In this document: positions 33,221 through 43,200 of the stretch, piece after piece
Position numbering within the stretch: the first letter of the stretch is position 1
Layout: each line of letters opens with the position of its first letter
From: Tsukamurella pulmonis
GTDB lineage: Bacteria; Actinomycetota; Actinomycetes; Mycobacteriales; Mycobacteriaceae
NCBI RefSeq assembly: GCF_900103175.1
Contig: NZ_FNLF01000002.1
Location: 3,486,136 to 3,550,135, forward strand
Direction: 5' to 3'
Length of the DNA: 64,000 nucleotides
Notes under the pieces: generated by a model
What the model saw: only the letters and a program-made list of their open reading frames with translations
Told to the model about the DNA's origin: nothing
Database searches by the model: none
Position numbers and translations under genes: made by a program

Positions 33221-35311
33221 TCAGGCGTGCTCGGCGACGAGGGCGAGCACCTCGTCGCCGTACTTGTCGATCTTCGTCGAGCCGATGCCGTTGATCCGCA
33301 CCAGCTGCGCTCGGGTGCGCGGCAGGTGCTCGGCGATCGCGAACAGCGTGGCGTTGGAGAAGATCGTGTACGGCGGGACCTGCTGGTCGCGGGCCTGACC
33401 GGTGCGCCAGATCTTCAGCGCCTCCACCAGCGCGTCGTTGAGGTCCGAAGGGCAGTCCTCGCACCGCGAGCGGAGCTTCTCCTCGCGGGTGTCGAGGATG
33501 CCGCCGCACACCCGGCAGACGTCCGAGGAGCGGCGCTTGCCCTTGCTCGGCCCCGAATCGAGCCGGGGCCTGCCCGCATCCGCCTGGCCGGCGACCACGT
33601 CGAGGAAGCGGGTGCGCTTGCGCGTCTTACGCCCGCCCTCGTTGCGGGCGAGCGCCCACGACAGGTGCAGGTGCTCGCGGGCGCGGGTGACACCCACGTA
33701 GAGCAGCCGCCGCTCCTCCTCGATCGGCTCGGGATCGCCCTTGGCGATGGCCTGCGAGATCGGCACCGAGCCCTCGGTGAGGCCGACCAGGAACACCGCG
33801 TCCCACTCCAGACCCTTCGCCGCGTGCAGCGACGAGAGCGTGACGCCCTGCATCGTGGGCGGATGCTTGGCCTCGGCCCGGGCGCGAAGCTCGCCGATCA
33901 GCTCGGCGAGGTTCAGCCCCGGCCGCTCCGTCCCGAGGTTCTCCGTGAGGTCGACGAGGGCGCCGAGCGCCTGCCACCGCTCCAGGGCACGGGCACCGTC
34001 GGGCTGCGCCTCCGTGAGCCCCAGCGGCTCGAGTGCGCCGCGGACGAGCGTCAGGAGTTCGGTGCCGGAGACGCCGCCGAACTGGCCCGCGCGGTCCATG
34101 AGCGCGCGCACGGCCTGACCGATCTCGGGCCGCTCGAAGAAGGCACTGCCGCCGCGCACCTGGTACGGGATCCCCGCCTCGGTGAGCGCGGCTTCGTGCA
34201 CGGCCGATTGGGCGTTGATCCGGTAGAGGATGGCGATCTCGCTCGCGGGGACGCCCTTGGCGAGCAGTTCGCGGATCCGCTTGGCGACGAGCTTCGCCTC
34301 GGCCGGCTCGTCGTCGACCTCGGCATAGATCGGCGCGGGCCCCTCGGGGCGTTGGCCGATGAGCTCGAGGCGGGTACCGGCCACGCGGCCCTGCGCCGCG
34401 CCGATCACCTTGTTGGCGAGCGAGACCACCTGCGGGGTGGAGCGGTAGTCGCGCTGCAGCCGCACGATGGTGGCGTCCTCGAACCGACGGGTGAAGTCGA
34501 GCAGGTAGTTCGGGGTGGCGCCGGTGAAGGAGTAGATGGTCTGGTTCGCATCGCCCACCACTGTGAGGTCGTCGCGCTCGCCCAGCCAGGCGTTGAGGAG
34601 CTGCTGCTGCAGGGGCGTGACGTCCTGGTACTCGTCCACGACGAAGCTGCGGTAGCGGTCGCGGAACTCCTCCGCCACGACGTGGTTGTCCTCGAGGATC
34701 GCGGCCGTGACCAGGATCAGATCGTCGAAGTCCAGGAGGCGGTTGCCGTCCTGGTCGGTCTTGCGCCGCTCGTAGGCCGCGTAGACGTCGGCGACGGTGC
34801 CGGGCGCCATCGGGGCGGTGCGACCCGCGTCCTCGACCGCCTTCGCGTAGGTCTCCGGCGTGACCAGGGACGCCTTCGCCCAGTCGATCTCGCTGAGCAG
34901 ATCGCGGATGGTGTCGGTCTCGGGCCGCAGGTCGCAGTCGCGGGCGGCGCGGCCGATGATGGGGAACTTGTTGTCGAGCAGCTCCCAGCGGGTGTCGCCG
35001 ATGGCGCGGGGCCAGAAGTAGCGCAGCTGCCGCATCGCGGCCGCGTGGAAGGTGACGGCCTGCACGCCCGGCTGCCCGTCGCCCCCGCCGATGCCCAGGC
35101 TGCGCAGCCGCGCCCGCATCTCCCCCGCCGCGCGCGAGGTGAACGTGACGGCGAGGACCTGACCTGCGGCGACGTGCCCTGTGGACACCTGGTGGGCGAT
35201 GCGGTGCGTGATGGTGCGGGTCTTGCCCGTGCCCGCACCCGCCAGCACGCACACCGGTCCGCGCGGCGCGAGAACCGCCTCCTGCTGCTCCGGGTCCAGT
35301 GCTTCGATCAC
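33221..35311 (-). CDS. uvrD2: UvrD2 ATP-dependent DNA helicase
   Basis: Superfamily 1A 3'-5' helicase of 696 residues in DNA repair and essential in mycobacteria. Motifs are Walker A AGAGTGKT near residue 25, motif II VVDEYQD, motif III GDANQTIYSFTGA and motif VI YVGVTRAREHLHL. The UvrD2-specific tetracysteine module CRVCG...RCEDC and the C-terminal HRDC domain are present. GTG 35309-35311 is taken as start; the upstream extension to 35416 lacks family character. It precedes the small membrane protein and mycoredoxin region as in M. tuberculosis Rv3198c-Rv3198A. Confidence 0.95.
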   Translation of the reverse strand: MIEALDPEQQEAVLAPRGPVCVLAGAGTGKTRTITHRIAHQVSTGHVAAGQVLAVTFTSRAAGEMRARLRSLGIGGGDGQPGVQAVTFHAAAMRQLRYFWPRAIGDTRWELLDNKFPIIGRAARDCDLRPETDTIRDLLSEIDWAKASLVTPETYAKAVEDAGRTAPMAPGTVADVYAAYERRKTDQDGNRLLDFDDLILVTAAILEDNHVVAEEFRDRYRSFVVDEYQDVTPLQQQLLNAWLGERDDLTVVGDANQTIYSFTGATPNYLLDFTRRFEDATIVRLQRDYRSTPQVVSLANKVIGAAQGRVAGTRLELIGQRPEGPAPIYAEVDDEPAEAKLVAKRIRELLAKGVPASEIAILYRINAQSAVHEAALTEAGIPYQVRGGSAFFERPEIGQAVRALMDRAGQFGGVSGTELLTLVRGALEPLGLTEAQPDGARALERWQALGALVDLTENLGTERPGLNLAELIGELRARAEAKHPPTMQGVTLSSLHAAKGLEWDAVFLVGLTEGSVPISQAIAKGDPEPIEEERRLLYVGVTRAREHLHLSWALARNEGGRKTRKRTRFLDVVAGQADAGRPRLDSGPSKGKRRSSDVCRVCGGILDTREEKLRSRCEDCPSDLNDALVEALKIWRTGQARDQQVPPYTIFSNATLFAIAEHLPRTRAQLVRINGIGSTKIDKYGDEVLALVAEHA

Positions 35312-35357
35312 ACCGTCGAGTATTCCAGCCGGGTCCGACAGGTCCGGGGCGGGCGGG

Positions 35358-35687
35358 TCATGCCTCCACCGCGTCCCGTCGCCGGAACAGCGCGCCCCAC
35401 CCATGCGCGACGACACACGCGAGGAGCGGCACGGCGATGACCGTCCCGATCACTCCGAGGATCCACTCGTCGATGCTCGCGGCGCGCAGCCCGTCGGCCG
35501 AGACCGTCGCGATGAGATCCGACGACGCCATCGTCCCGACGAACAACAGGAGGAACGAGTATCCGTCCAGCCCGAACCAGCCGGCGACCTTCGCGATCCC
35601 GATCCACATCAGGACCACGGGCCCGATCACGCAGAGAAGCAGAAACGCCCCGATCGCGCCGACCCACCTCTTCGCGGTTCCCCACAT
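35358..35687 (-). CDS. Small integral membrane protein, unknown
   Basis: From ATG 35685-35687 the product has 109 residues with three hydrophobic segments (GAIGAFLLLCVIGPVVLMWI, GYSFLLLFVGTMAS, WILGVIGTVIAVPLLACVV). No family is recognised. It lies 46 bp upstream of uvrD2 on the same strand. The 149-residue form to 35807 would overlap the start of the divergent mycoredoxin gene and is rejected. Confidence 0.6.
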   Translation of the reverse strand: MWGTAKRWVGAIGAFLLLCVIGPVVLMWIGIAKVAGWFGLDGYSFLLLFVGTMASSDLIATVSADGLRAASIDEWILGVIGTVIAVPLLACVVAHGWGALFRRRDAVEA

Positions 35688-35778
35688 GCTCTTCAGTGTG
35701 CCAAATCTGCGAGATCGGTACTCGCGCACGCGGCGACCTGCAGGAACAACCACGAGCCGTGCGTGGTTGAGTAGCTGT

Positions 35779-36018
35779 ATGAGCCAGCTGACGATGTACA
35801 CCACCACGTGGTGCGGTTACTGCAACCGCCTCAAGACGGGCCTGAAGGCCAACGGGATCTCCTGGACCGAGATCAACATCGAGGAGGATCCCTCGGCCGC
35901 CGAGTTCGTGCAGGGCGTGAACGGCGGCAACCAGACGGTGCCCACCGTCAAGTACGCCGACGGTTCCACCGCGACCAACCCGTCGCTCGCCGACGTCAAG
36001 CGCAAGCTCGGCGTCTGA
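35779..36018 (+). CDS. mrx1: Mycoredoxin 1
   Basis: A 79-residue glutaredoxin-fold protein that reduces mycothiol mixed disulfides. The active site is CGYC (Cys12, Cys15) following MYTTTWCGYC, and the cis-proline lies in QTVPTVKYADG. The length and position next to uvrD2 match Rv3198A. ATG 35779 lacks a clear ribosome site. A long perfect hairpin follows. Confidence 0.94.
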   Translation: MSQLTMYTTTWCGYCNRLKTGLKANGISWTEINIEEDPSAAEFVQGVNGGNQTVPTVKYADGSTATNPSLADVKRKLGV

Positions 36019-36032
36019 CCTTTCGATCGACC

Positions 36033-36082
36033 GAAGTCCGGTCATCCGTCTCCACGATCGTGGGAACGGATGACCGGACTTC
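36033..36082. terminator. Bidirectional terminator between mrx1 and a membrane protein gene
   Basis: Perfect 17-base arms (36033-36049, 36066-36082) with an inner CCACGATCGTGG palindrome separate two convergent genes. Confidence 0.65.
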
Positions 36083-36094
36083 TGCGTTCGGGCG

Positions 36095-36652
36095 TCAGGC
36101 CGCCGCGAGCGCGCCCCGTCGGCCTTCGATGCGCGCCACGTACGCCCGGGTGAACATCGCCGGCACCGCGAAGCCGAGCGCCTGCACCGCGATCCGCATC
36201 GGCTCCGGCTCGCCCAGCACGACACAGGTGGCGCCGAGCAGTGCTGTCGTCGCGAAGGACGCCGCCCAGACCGCGGTGATGACGGTGTTGATGTGCAGGA
36301 ACATCGGGTGCCGCGCGGTCCGCTCGTCGACCGAGCGCCGAGCGATCGCCAGCGTGAACGGGCGCCCCATCGCGAGCCCGACGCCCGCGATCACCGCGAG
36401 CCACGCCGAGGAGAGCGCGCCGGCGTAGGCCTCGAGCGGCGAGTGCGGCGCGACGAACGCGAGCAGAGCGAGCGCGAGGAAGTAGGCGAGGCCGCCGAGT
36501 TCGAGCTCGCCCGGCTGCCGTCCGGCGCGGCGGTCCTGGTTCAGCAGCACGACGCCGGCCGCGAACGCGGCCACCGCGCCCCACTGCCAGCCGAAGACCG
36601 ACGAGGCGATCGCCAGGACGATCCAGGGAAGGAATCCGCGTACGTAGCTCAT
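36095..36652 (-). CDS. Integral membrane protein, unknown
   Basis: A 185-residue protein from ATG 36650-36652 with five or six hydrophobic segments (LPWIVLAIASSVFGWQWGAV, LAYFLALALLAFVAPHS, TVITAVWAASFATTALLGA). A conserved-looking polar loop GRPFTLAIARRSVDERTARHPMF lies between helices. I cannot assign a family with confidence. It is separated from nudC by a long inverted repeat. Confidence 0.65.
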   Translation of the reverse strand: MSYVRGFLPWIVLAIASSVFGWQWGAVAAFAAGVVLLNQDRRAGRQPGELELGGLAYFLALALLAFVAPHSPLEAYAGALSSAWLAVIAGVGLAMGRPFTLAIARRSVDERTARHPMFLHINTVITAVWAASFATTALLGATCVVLGEPEPMRIAVQALGFAVPAMFTRAYVARIEGRRGALAAA

Positions 36653-36739
36653 GGGGAACACGCTAGGAGCGCAACGTCGCGATGACCTCGGCCCGCGGGT
36701 GGAGATCCGGGTGGAGACGGCACTCGCGTCGGGGAATCA

Positions 36740-36790
36740 GCCGATTTCCGGCCGGCGATCCCCTCTACGGATCGCCACGCCGAAATCGGC
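36740..36790 (-). terminator. Compound inverted repeat downstream of nudC
   Basis: Outer arms GCCGATTTC/GAAATCGGC and inner arms GGCGATCC/GGATCGCC form a two-part hairpin six bases past the nudC stop. The outer arm GAAATCGGC is itself followed by CGATTTC. Confidence 0.5.
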
Positions 36791-36795
36791 CGATT

Positions 36796-37704
36796 TCACG
36801 AGGGCCCGGCCGCCCAGGCCTCGACGATCGCGCGGGCGATGGAGATGGAGTTGGGCAGCAGCAGGGGTGCGTCGGGGGCGTCGGTGCTCCAGTCGCCCGC
36901 GGCGAGGGCGTCGCGGACCTGCAGGCGGCTGAACCACTGCGCCTCGGCGATCTCGCCGTCGCGGAAGTCCAGCGCCGCGTCGCGGGAGGCGCGGGCGGTG
37001 AAGCCGAGCATCAGCGAACGCGGGAAGGGCCAGGGCTGGCTCGCGACGTAGGTGATCTCGTCGACCTCGATCCCCGCCTCCTCGTGCAACTCCCGCGCGA
37101 CGCACTGCTCGAGCGACTCCCCCGGCTCCACGAACCCGGCGAACAGCGAGAACAGCCGCTCCGGCCACTGGTGCTGACGCCCGAGCAGGATGTGGTCGCC
37201 GCCGTCGTGGACCAGCGTGATCATCGCGCCGTCGGTGCGGGGGAACTCCTCACGCCCGTCGGCGGTGGCGCGCACCCACCCCGCCTTCCCGGGGACGGTC
37301 GGCGCACCGTCGACGGGCGAGAACCCCGCGGTGGCGTGCCAGTTCAGGATGCCGAGGGCCTGGCCGAGCAGCGCGGAGTCGACCGGCGAGAGCAGGTGGC
37401 CGCGCATGCGCAGATCGGCGCCGTCGAACTTCTCCACGCGCAGCGCGAAGACGATCGCCCCGTCGACCCGGCCCAGCAGCACCGCGTCCGCCGGGCGCGC
37501 GGGCGCGACCTCGTGCCCGCGGGCGAAGGCGAGGTCGGTGCCGTCGAGGTCGAAGCGGCCGCGCGGGTCGATGCGCAGCACCTTCGCGGTCGCCCAGGCG
37601 GCATCGAGTGCGGTCTCATCGGCGCGCAGTTCGTCGGCGCGGTCGACGTGATAGCGGGACAGGAGCGGGGGCACGGTCAGACTGAGCTTCGCCACGCTCA
37701 TCAT
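36796..37704 (-). CDS. nudC: NudC-type NADH pyrophosphatase without zinc-ribbon cysteines
   Basis: Nudix hydrolase that cleaves NAD(H) and removes NAD caps from RNA. The 302-residue product has the Nudix box GFVEPGESLEQCVARELHEEAG (residues 190-211) and the NADH-specific SQPWPFPRS (222-230). The segment where other NudC proteins carry a four-cysteine zinc ribbon (about 127-152, GFSPVDGAPT ... GREEFPRTD) retains the surrounding pattern but no cysteine. Start ATG 37704 or the adjacent ATG 37701. It is divergent from the sulfurtransferase gene, matching Rv3199c. Confidence 0.88.
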   Translation of the reverse strand: MMSVAKLSLTVPPLLSRYHVDRADELRADETALDAAWATAKVLRIDPRGRFDLDGTDLAFARGHEVAPARPADAVLLGRVDGAIVFALRVEKFDGADLRMRGHLLSPVDSALLGQALGILNWHATAGFSPVDGAPTVPGKAGWVRATADGREEFPRTDGAMITLVHDGGDHILLGRQHQWPERLFSLFAGFVEPGESLEQCVARELHEEAGIEVDEITYVASQPWPFPRSLMLGFTARASRDAALDFRDGEIAEAQWFSRLQVRDALAAGDWSTDAPDAPLLLPNSISIARAIVEAWAAGPS

Positions 37705-37706
37705 CG

Positions 37707-37712
37707 TAGGCT
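37707..37712 (+). promoter_or_regulatory. TANNNT -10 box for the sulfurtransferase
   Basis: TAGGCT lies six bases before ATG 37719, consistent with leaderless transcription in the 14-bp gap to the nudC start. Confidence 0.5.
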
Positions 37713-37718
37713 GACCGC

Positions 37719-38513
37719 ATGATCGAACCGTTCGTGGACGCCGCGTGGGTGCGGGCCAACCCCGGCGTGATCCTGGCCGACACCCGTTGCTACCTCGACG
37801 GGCGCTCCACCCGCGAGGCCTACGACGCCGGCCACCTGCCCAATGCCGTCTACATCGACCTCGACGGCTTCCTCGCCGCGCCCGCCTCACCCGCCGAGGG
37901 CCGGCATCCGCTGCCGACGCCGGAGGCCTTCGCCGCCGGGCTCTCGGCCGCCGGTATCGGCGACGGGGCGACGGTGGTCGCCTACGACGACGCCGGCGGT
38001 GTCATGGCCGCCCGCCTGGTGTGGCTGCTGCGCGCGCTCGGCGAATCGGCCGCGCTGCTCGACGGTCCACTCGGAGCGCTCGACGACACCGCGGCCGTCA
38101 CGCCCGCCGCCGCGACCTTCACGCCGCGCCCCTGGCCCGCGGATCGCCTGGCCTCGATCGACGAGGCGAGCGCCGGGGACGTACCGGTGATCGACGCCCG
38201 CCCCGCGGATCGGTTCCGCGGCGAGAACGAGACCGTCGATCCGCGGGCCGGCCACATCCCGGGCGCCGTCAGCGTGCCGTGCCGGGAGAACCTCGTCGAC
38301 GGCGCGCTGCTCCCCCGCGAGGAACTCCGCGCCCGGTTCGAGGAGGCGGGACTGCGGCCCGGCGAGGACTTCATCGCCTACTGCGGCTCCGGCGTCACCG
38401 CCTGCCACGACCTGCTCACCTCCGAGCACGCGGGTTTCCCCGGCGGCCGCCTCTACCCGGGCAGCTGGTCGCAGTACGCCGCCACCGATCGTCCCGCCGC
38501 GACCGGGCAGTAA
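37719..38513 (+). CDS. 3-mercaptopyruvate/thiosulfate sulfurtransferase (tandem rhodanese)
   Basis: A 264-residue protein with two rhodanese domains. The C-terminal one is active, with Cys222 in YCGSGVTACH; the CGSGVT loop is typical of 3-mercaptopyruvate-type enzymes such as SseA. The N-terminal domain (ILADTRCYLDGRSTREAYDAGHLP) lacks the loop cysteine. It delivers persulfide sulfur for thiosulfate, cyanide or cofactor metabolism. It ends before a long inverted repeat shared with the convergent channel gene. Confidence 0.88.
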   Translation: MIEPFVDAAWVRANPGVILADTRCYLDGRSTREAYDAGHLPNAVYIDLDGFLAAPASPAEGRHPLPTPEAFAAGLSAAGIGDGATVVAYDDAGGVMAARLVWLLRALGESAALLDGPLGALDDTAAVTPAAATFTPRPWPADRLASIDEASAGDVPVIDARPADRFRGENETVDPRAGHIPGAVSVPCRENLVDGALLPREELRARFEEAGLRPGEDFIAYCGSGVTACHDLLTSEHAGFPGGRLYPGSWSQYAATDRPAATGQ

Positions 38514-38517
38514 CGGC

Positions 38518-38591
38518 TCCCGAAATTCGGGTTCAGCGCACCACCGCGGTCGGATATCGCCGCGGAGCCGCGCAGAACCCGAATTTCGGGA
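38518..38591. terminator. Large bidirectional inverted repeat
   Basis: Perfect 17-base arms (38518-38534 and 38575-38591) each contain the palindrome CCCGAAATTCGGG and flank a GC-rich loop with CCGCGG elements. It separates two convergent genes and almost fills the gap. Confidence 0.55.
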
Positions 38592-38600
38592 CGCGCTTCG

Positions 38601-39701
38601 TCAGTTGGAGACCTTCACGTCCGCATTGCGGACGAACAGCAGCCGGTCGCCGGCCTCGACCACCGCGACGGCGGGCGAGTCGACGCGGTAGAGATTGCCC
38701 TTGCGGACCACGCCCAACACGATGTTCGGCAGGTGGCGCGGCGAGCGGCCGACCTCGACGCGGGTCACCTCGCGCTCGGCGATGTTGAAGCCGTCACCGG
38801 GCGAGAGCAGGTCCTCGATCATCTCCACCACCGACGGGGTGGTGGTCGCCATGCCGAGCAGGCGGCCCGCGGTCTCGGAGGAGACGACCACCGAGTCGGC
38901 GCCGGACTGGCGCAGGAGGTGGGTGTTCTCGGACTCACGGATCGAGGCGACGATCTTGGCCCGCGGCGCGAGCTCGCGCGCCGTCAGCGTCACCATCACC
39001 GCGGCGTCGTCGCGGTTGGCGCCGATGATGATCGACGCAGCGCGGGGCGCCCCGGCCAGCCGCAGGACATCGGCCTTCGTGGCGTCGCCGCGGACGGTGA
39101 CGAGCCCGTCGATCTCGGCGACCTCGAGTGCGGCCTGATCGGTGTCGACGACGACGATCTTGCTCGGCTCCATGCCGTCGTTGATCATCGCGCTCACCGC
39201 GGTCCGGCCCTTGGTGCCGTAGCCCACGACGATCGTGTGGTTGTGCACAGCAGACCTCCAACGTTGGATCTTGAACGCCTGGCGGGACCGCTCCGTGAGC
39301 ACCTGGAGCGTGGTACCGACCAAGACGATGAGGAACAGGATGCGCAGCGGGGTGATCAACAGGACGTTGATCAGGCGCGCGGATTGGGTGACGGGCGTGA
39401 TGTCGCCGTATCCCGTGGTCGAGAGGGAGACGGTCGCGTAGTAGAGGCAGTCGAGGAAGGTCAGCGTCTGCTTGCCGTCGAGTCCCGCCTCGATGGCGGA
39501 GTCCCGGTAGCCGTCCCGCTCGATGTAGACGATGAACACGGCGAGGAACAGGGCGCCGAGCGCGACGAGGACGCGTGCGCCGATCGCGCGCCAGGGATTG
39601 GAGTCCCCGGCGGGAATGCGCAGGACACTGACCAGCGCGTGGTCGGGGAGATCCGTCAGTTCGGACTTGCTCCGTCTGCGGAACGTGGTGCGTGCGGACA
39701 T
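38601..39701 (-). CDS. Two-helix potassium channel with RCK/TrkA domains (Rv3200c-like)
   Basis: A 366-residue channel. Two membrane helices (about 40-62 and 107-130) flank the K+ selectivity filter TTGYGD (95-100). The cytoplasmic part has an RCK NAD-binding domain (TIVVGYGTKGRTAV, then Asp-rich VVVDTDQAALE) and a TrkA-C domain (NIVLGVVRKGNLYRV). Such MthK-like channels are gated by ligands or nucleotides. The ATG at 39701 follows an N-terminus rich in Arg and Ser. It is adjacent to adnBA as in M. tuberculosis. Confidence 0.93.
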   Translation of the reverse strand: MSARTTFRRRSKSELTDLPDHALVSVLRIPAGDSNPWRAIGARVLVALGALFLAVFIVYIERDGYRDSAIEAGLDGKQTLTFLDCLYYATVSLSTTGYGDITPVTQSARLINVLLITPLRILFLIVLVGTTLQVLTERSRQAFKIQRWRSAVHNHTIVVGYGTKGRTAVSAMINDGMEPSKIVVVDTDQAALEVAEIDGLVTVRGDATKADVLRLAGAPRAASIIIGANRDDAAVMVTLTARELAPRAKIVASIRESENTHLLRQSGADSVVVSSETAGRLLGMATTTPSVVEMIEDLLSPGDGFNIAEREVTRVEVGRSPRHLPNIVLGVVRKGNLYRVDSPAVAVVEAGDRLLFVRNADVKVSN

Positions 39702-39796
39702 ACCTACCTGGGCGATTCGGAGCGAGAGTGCTGGTCCTTACCCGTCCGGTCTAGCACGTCCGGCGGAGCCGTCGTGCAATCTGCCACAATCTGCCA

Positions 39797-40204
39797 ATGG
39801 TGTCCACAGACCGCCCCGCCCGCCGAACCGACAAGCTCGCCGGCGGCATGGCCCTATCCCTCGCCGGGATGGGTGTCCTCCACTTCATCGCACCGAAGCC
39901 CTTCGATTCGATCGTGCCGCCGAACCTGCCCCTGGGGTTGGCGCCGCGACGCGCGACCCACCTCTCCGGCGTGGCGGAACTCACCACCGCTGCGCTGCTG
40001 GCCGCGCCGCGGACCCGCCGCCTGGGAGGCGTGGCCGCGACGGCCCTGTTCGCCGCCGTCTTCCCGGCCAACGTGCACATGGCGCAGCAGTGGTCGGACA
40101 AGCCCCTGCCGCTCAAGCTGGGCGCCTACGCCCGCCTTCCCCTGCAGGTCCCGATGCTGGTCTCGGCCGTGAAGATCGCCCGCGACCGGGGCGAGCGCGA
40201 CTAG
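39797..40204 (+). CDS. DoxX-like small membrane protein
   Basis: A 135-residue protein with about four hydrophobic helices and the DoxX-family feel of GMGVLHFIAPKPFDSIVPPNLP and GVAELTTAALLAAPRTRRLGG. Related proteins are associated with redox or thiosulfate metabolism, but the role here is unknown. A CACAAT box lies six bases before the ATG, so transcription may be leaderless. Its stop overlaps the adnB stop by four bases on the opposite strand. Confidence 0.7.
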   Translation: MVSTDRPARRTDKLAGGMALSLAGMGVLHFIAPKPFDSIVPPNLPLGLAPRRATHLSGVAELTTAALLAAPRTRRLGGVAATALFAAVFPANVHMAQQWSDKPLPLKLGAYARLPLQVPMLVSAVKIARDRGERD

Positions 40205-43200
40205 CCCTCGCCCGCGCTCGTGATCAGGTTCGCGAGCCCCGCATGGTCGAGCAGGTCCGACGGTGCCACCGTCTCCCCTGAGCGCACGTAGAAGAACGCG
40301 GCGCGCACGTCATCGACGGGTACGTCACGCAGCCGCGCCCAGGCCAGCCGGTACGCCGTCAGCTGCACGGCGGCGGCCCGCTCGTCCGCGGGCTCGCTCG
40401 GCCGCATCCCCGTCTTCCAATCGACGACGGTGAAGCCGCCGCCCGGGTCTCGGAAGACCGCGTCCATCCGGCCTCGCACCACGGTGCCGGCCGCGGCGAT
40501 CTCGAACGGGATCTCGATGTCGACGGGGGTCCGCCCTGCCCACTCGCTCTCCTCGAACCGGCGCTGCAGCAGCGCGAGGTTCTCGTCCGCTCCGGCGTCA
40601 CCGTCGGCCGCACCGGGAAGCTCGTCGACGTCGAGCAGCCGGGACGCGCCGTACCGGCGTTCGAGCCAGGCGTGGAACGCGGTGCCGCGCCGCGCGTACG
40701 GGTTCGGCTTGAACGGGACGGGCCGCCGCAGCCGGCCGGCGAACGTGGCGGGGCTGCGCCGCAGCTCGACGAGCTGACTCACCGAGACCTCGCGCGGCAC
40801 CGCCACCTCGAGCTCCGCCTGCGCCTGCCGGGCGCGCTCGGCGAGCAGCGCGGTGACCTCCGCGGCCCAGCCGTACGGGTCGGGGTCCTCCGGCCCGGGG
40901 TCGACGGTGCCGCGGCCGAGCTCGGCGAGCACCAGCTCGGCGCCGGCGTCCACGTCGGCGCGGTGGGCGCCGAGGAAGTCGCGCGGCCACGGCAGCCGGA
41001 CCGGCTCGGTCTCGAGCGGATTGGGGGCGTCCTCCAGCGGTTCACCGGCCCACTCGCCGACGGCGTCCGGTGCGTGATCGCGCGCCGCCACCAGGAACCG
41101 GGACGGCGCCTTCGGCGTCTTCACGTCCTCGCTCCAGTAGTGCCCCGAGAGCAGGAGCACCGACTGCGTGCGGGTGACGGCGACGTAGAACAGCCGCTCG
41201 TCCTCGTGCATGTTCATGCCCTTGAGGGCCTTGCGGTGCGCGTCGAGCGCGTCCTCGAGGTCCTTGCGGTTGTTGCATCCCTCGAGGTCCAGGCGGGGCA
41301 CGCCGTCGGTCTCACCGGGCTCGGCCAGATCGCCGCGCAGATTCGGTTGCAACTCGGCGGGCGTGGAGAGCCACGTGGGCAGCGCGCGGTTCGACGGGAA
41401 GATGCCCTCCGAGAGGTGCGGCACCGCCACCACGTCCCACTCGAGCCCCTTCGCGGAGTGCACGGTGAGCACCTGCACCCGGTCCGTGGCGACCTCCACG
41501 TCGCCGGGCGTGAGTCCGCCCTCCACCTTCTCCGCAGCGGCGAGGAAGCCCAGCAGCCCGGGCAGCGTGGCGGTGGGCCGCTCGGCGTAGGAGACCACCA
41601 CGTCGGCGAAGGCGTCGAGGTGCTCGCGGCCCGTCGCACGACCGCCGAGCTGACGGGACGCGCGGATCCGGGTCTCGATGCTCACGCCCAGCACGCGCTC
41701 GGCCTCGGCCACCACCTCGGGCAGCGGGTGCCCGAGGCGCTCGCGCACGTGGCGCACCTCGCGGTCGAGGGAACGGATCTTCGCCAGGCCCGCCGCCGAG
41801 TAGTCCCCGTCGGGCCCGGGATCGGCGATCGCATCGCCGAGCCCCGCGGCGTCGAGGCTCTCCGAGGGCAGCGTCGCATCCAGCGCGGCGTCGAGTTGTT
41901 CGGACGTGGCGACGGCACCGGTGGCCGCACGCCCGGTGGTGTGTGCGATCCGGCGCGCGCGGTTCCACAGCGCCCGCAGGTCGGCGGCGCCGAGCTGCCA
42001 GCGCGGGCCGGTGAGCAGGCGCATCGCGGCGGTACCGGCGAGCGGCTCGACCGCGAGCCGCAGCAGCGCCACCACGTCCTGCACCTCGGGCGTGTGCAGC
42101 AGGCCACCGAGGCCGACCACCTCGACGGGCACGCCGCGCTCGCCCAGGGCCGCGGCGATGCCCGCGGAGTCCGCGTTGCGGCGCACCAGCACCGCGACCG
42201 TCGGCGGCTCCTCCCCCGCGTCGATGCGCCCGCGCCACTGCTCGGCGATGGCGTCGGCGACCCAGTCGCGCTCGTCGATCACCGTGGAGTGCAGCGCGAT
42301 CCGCAGATCGCCCTCCGGCGCATCCGGCCGGGCCTTGAGCTCGGAGACGGGGACGCCGCGGCTGCGCAGGTCCTCCGAGACGGCGTTGGCGAGGCTCAGT
42401 GCGCTGGTCGGGTTGCGCCAGCTGGTGAGCAGCTCGCGGCGCGGTGCGGGGCTCCCGTCGGCCTGGGGGAAGTCCGTGGCGAAGCGGGGCAGGTTCGCCG
42501 CGGAGGCGCCGCGCCAGCCGTAGATCGACTGGATCGGATCGCCCACCGCCGTGACCGCGGCCGCGCCCGACGGCCCGCCGAACAACGAGGCGAGCAGCAT
42601 CCGCTGCGCGTGCCCGGTGTCCTGGTACTCGTCGAGCAGCACCGCGCCGAACCGGGCCCGTTCCAGCCCCGCCACATCGGGATTGGCGAGGGCGAGCTGC
42701 GCGGCGAGCCCCATCTGGCTGCCGAAGTCGAGCACCTCGCGGGCGCGCATCTCCGCGGCCACGGCCCGCACCAGCGGGATCAGCCGGCGCCGCTGCTCCT
42801 GCACCTCGGCGGCCTTGAGGAGCGCGGCGTTGGGCGCGGCGCGCTGCCGCGGCCCGGGCGGCAGCAGGCCGATGAGCCGTTCGAGCTCGTCGTCGTCGGC
42901 CTCGAGCTGATCCGGCGTGACGAGGTGATCCGCCAGCGCCCCGGAGAGGCCGAGCACCCACTCGGTGAGGTTCGCCGGGTTGCGATCGAGCTCCAGTGCC
43001 TCGTCCCACCCCGTGACCACGTCGTAGGCGATCTGCCAGCGCTCGGTCTCGGAGACCAGCCGCACCGACGGCTCGACCGGCAGCAGCATGCCGTAATCGC
43101 CCAGCAGCCGGCCCGCGTAGGCGTGGTACGTGCTGATCTCGGGCTCGACGGTGCGCAGCGACGCCCGCAGCTCCCCCGCCGGGTCGATCCGGTCCACGAC

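Noticed and set aside
35358-35807. 149-codon form of the small membrane protein
   Set aside because: The longer start would overlap the divergent mycoredoxin start, and the extra N-terminus is Arg-rich without family character.
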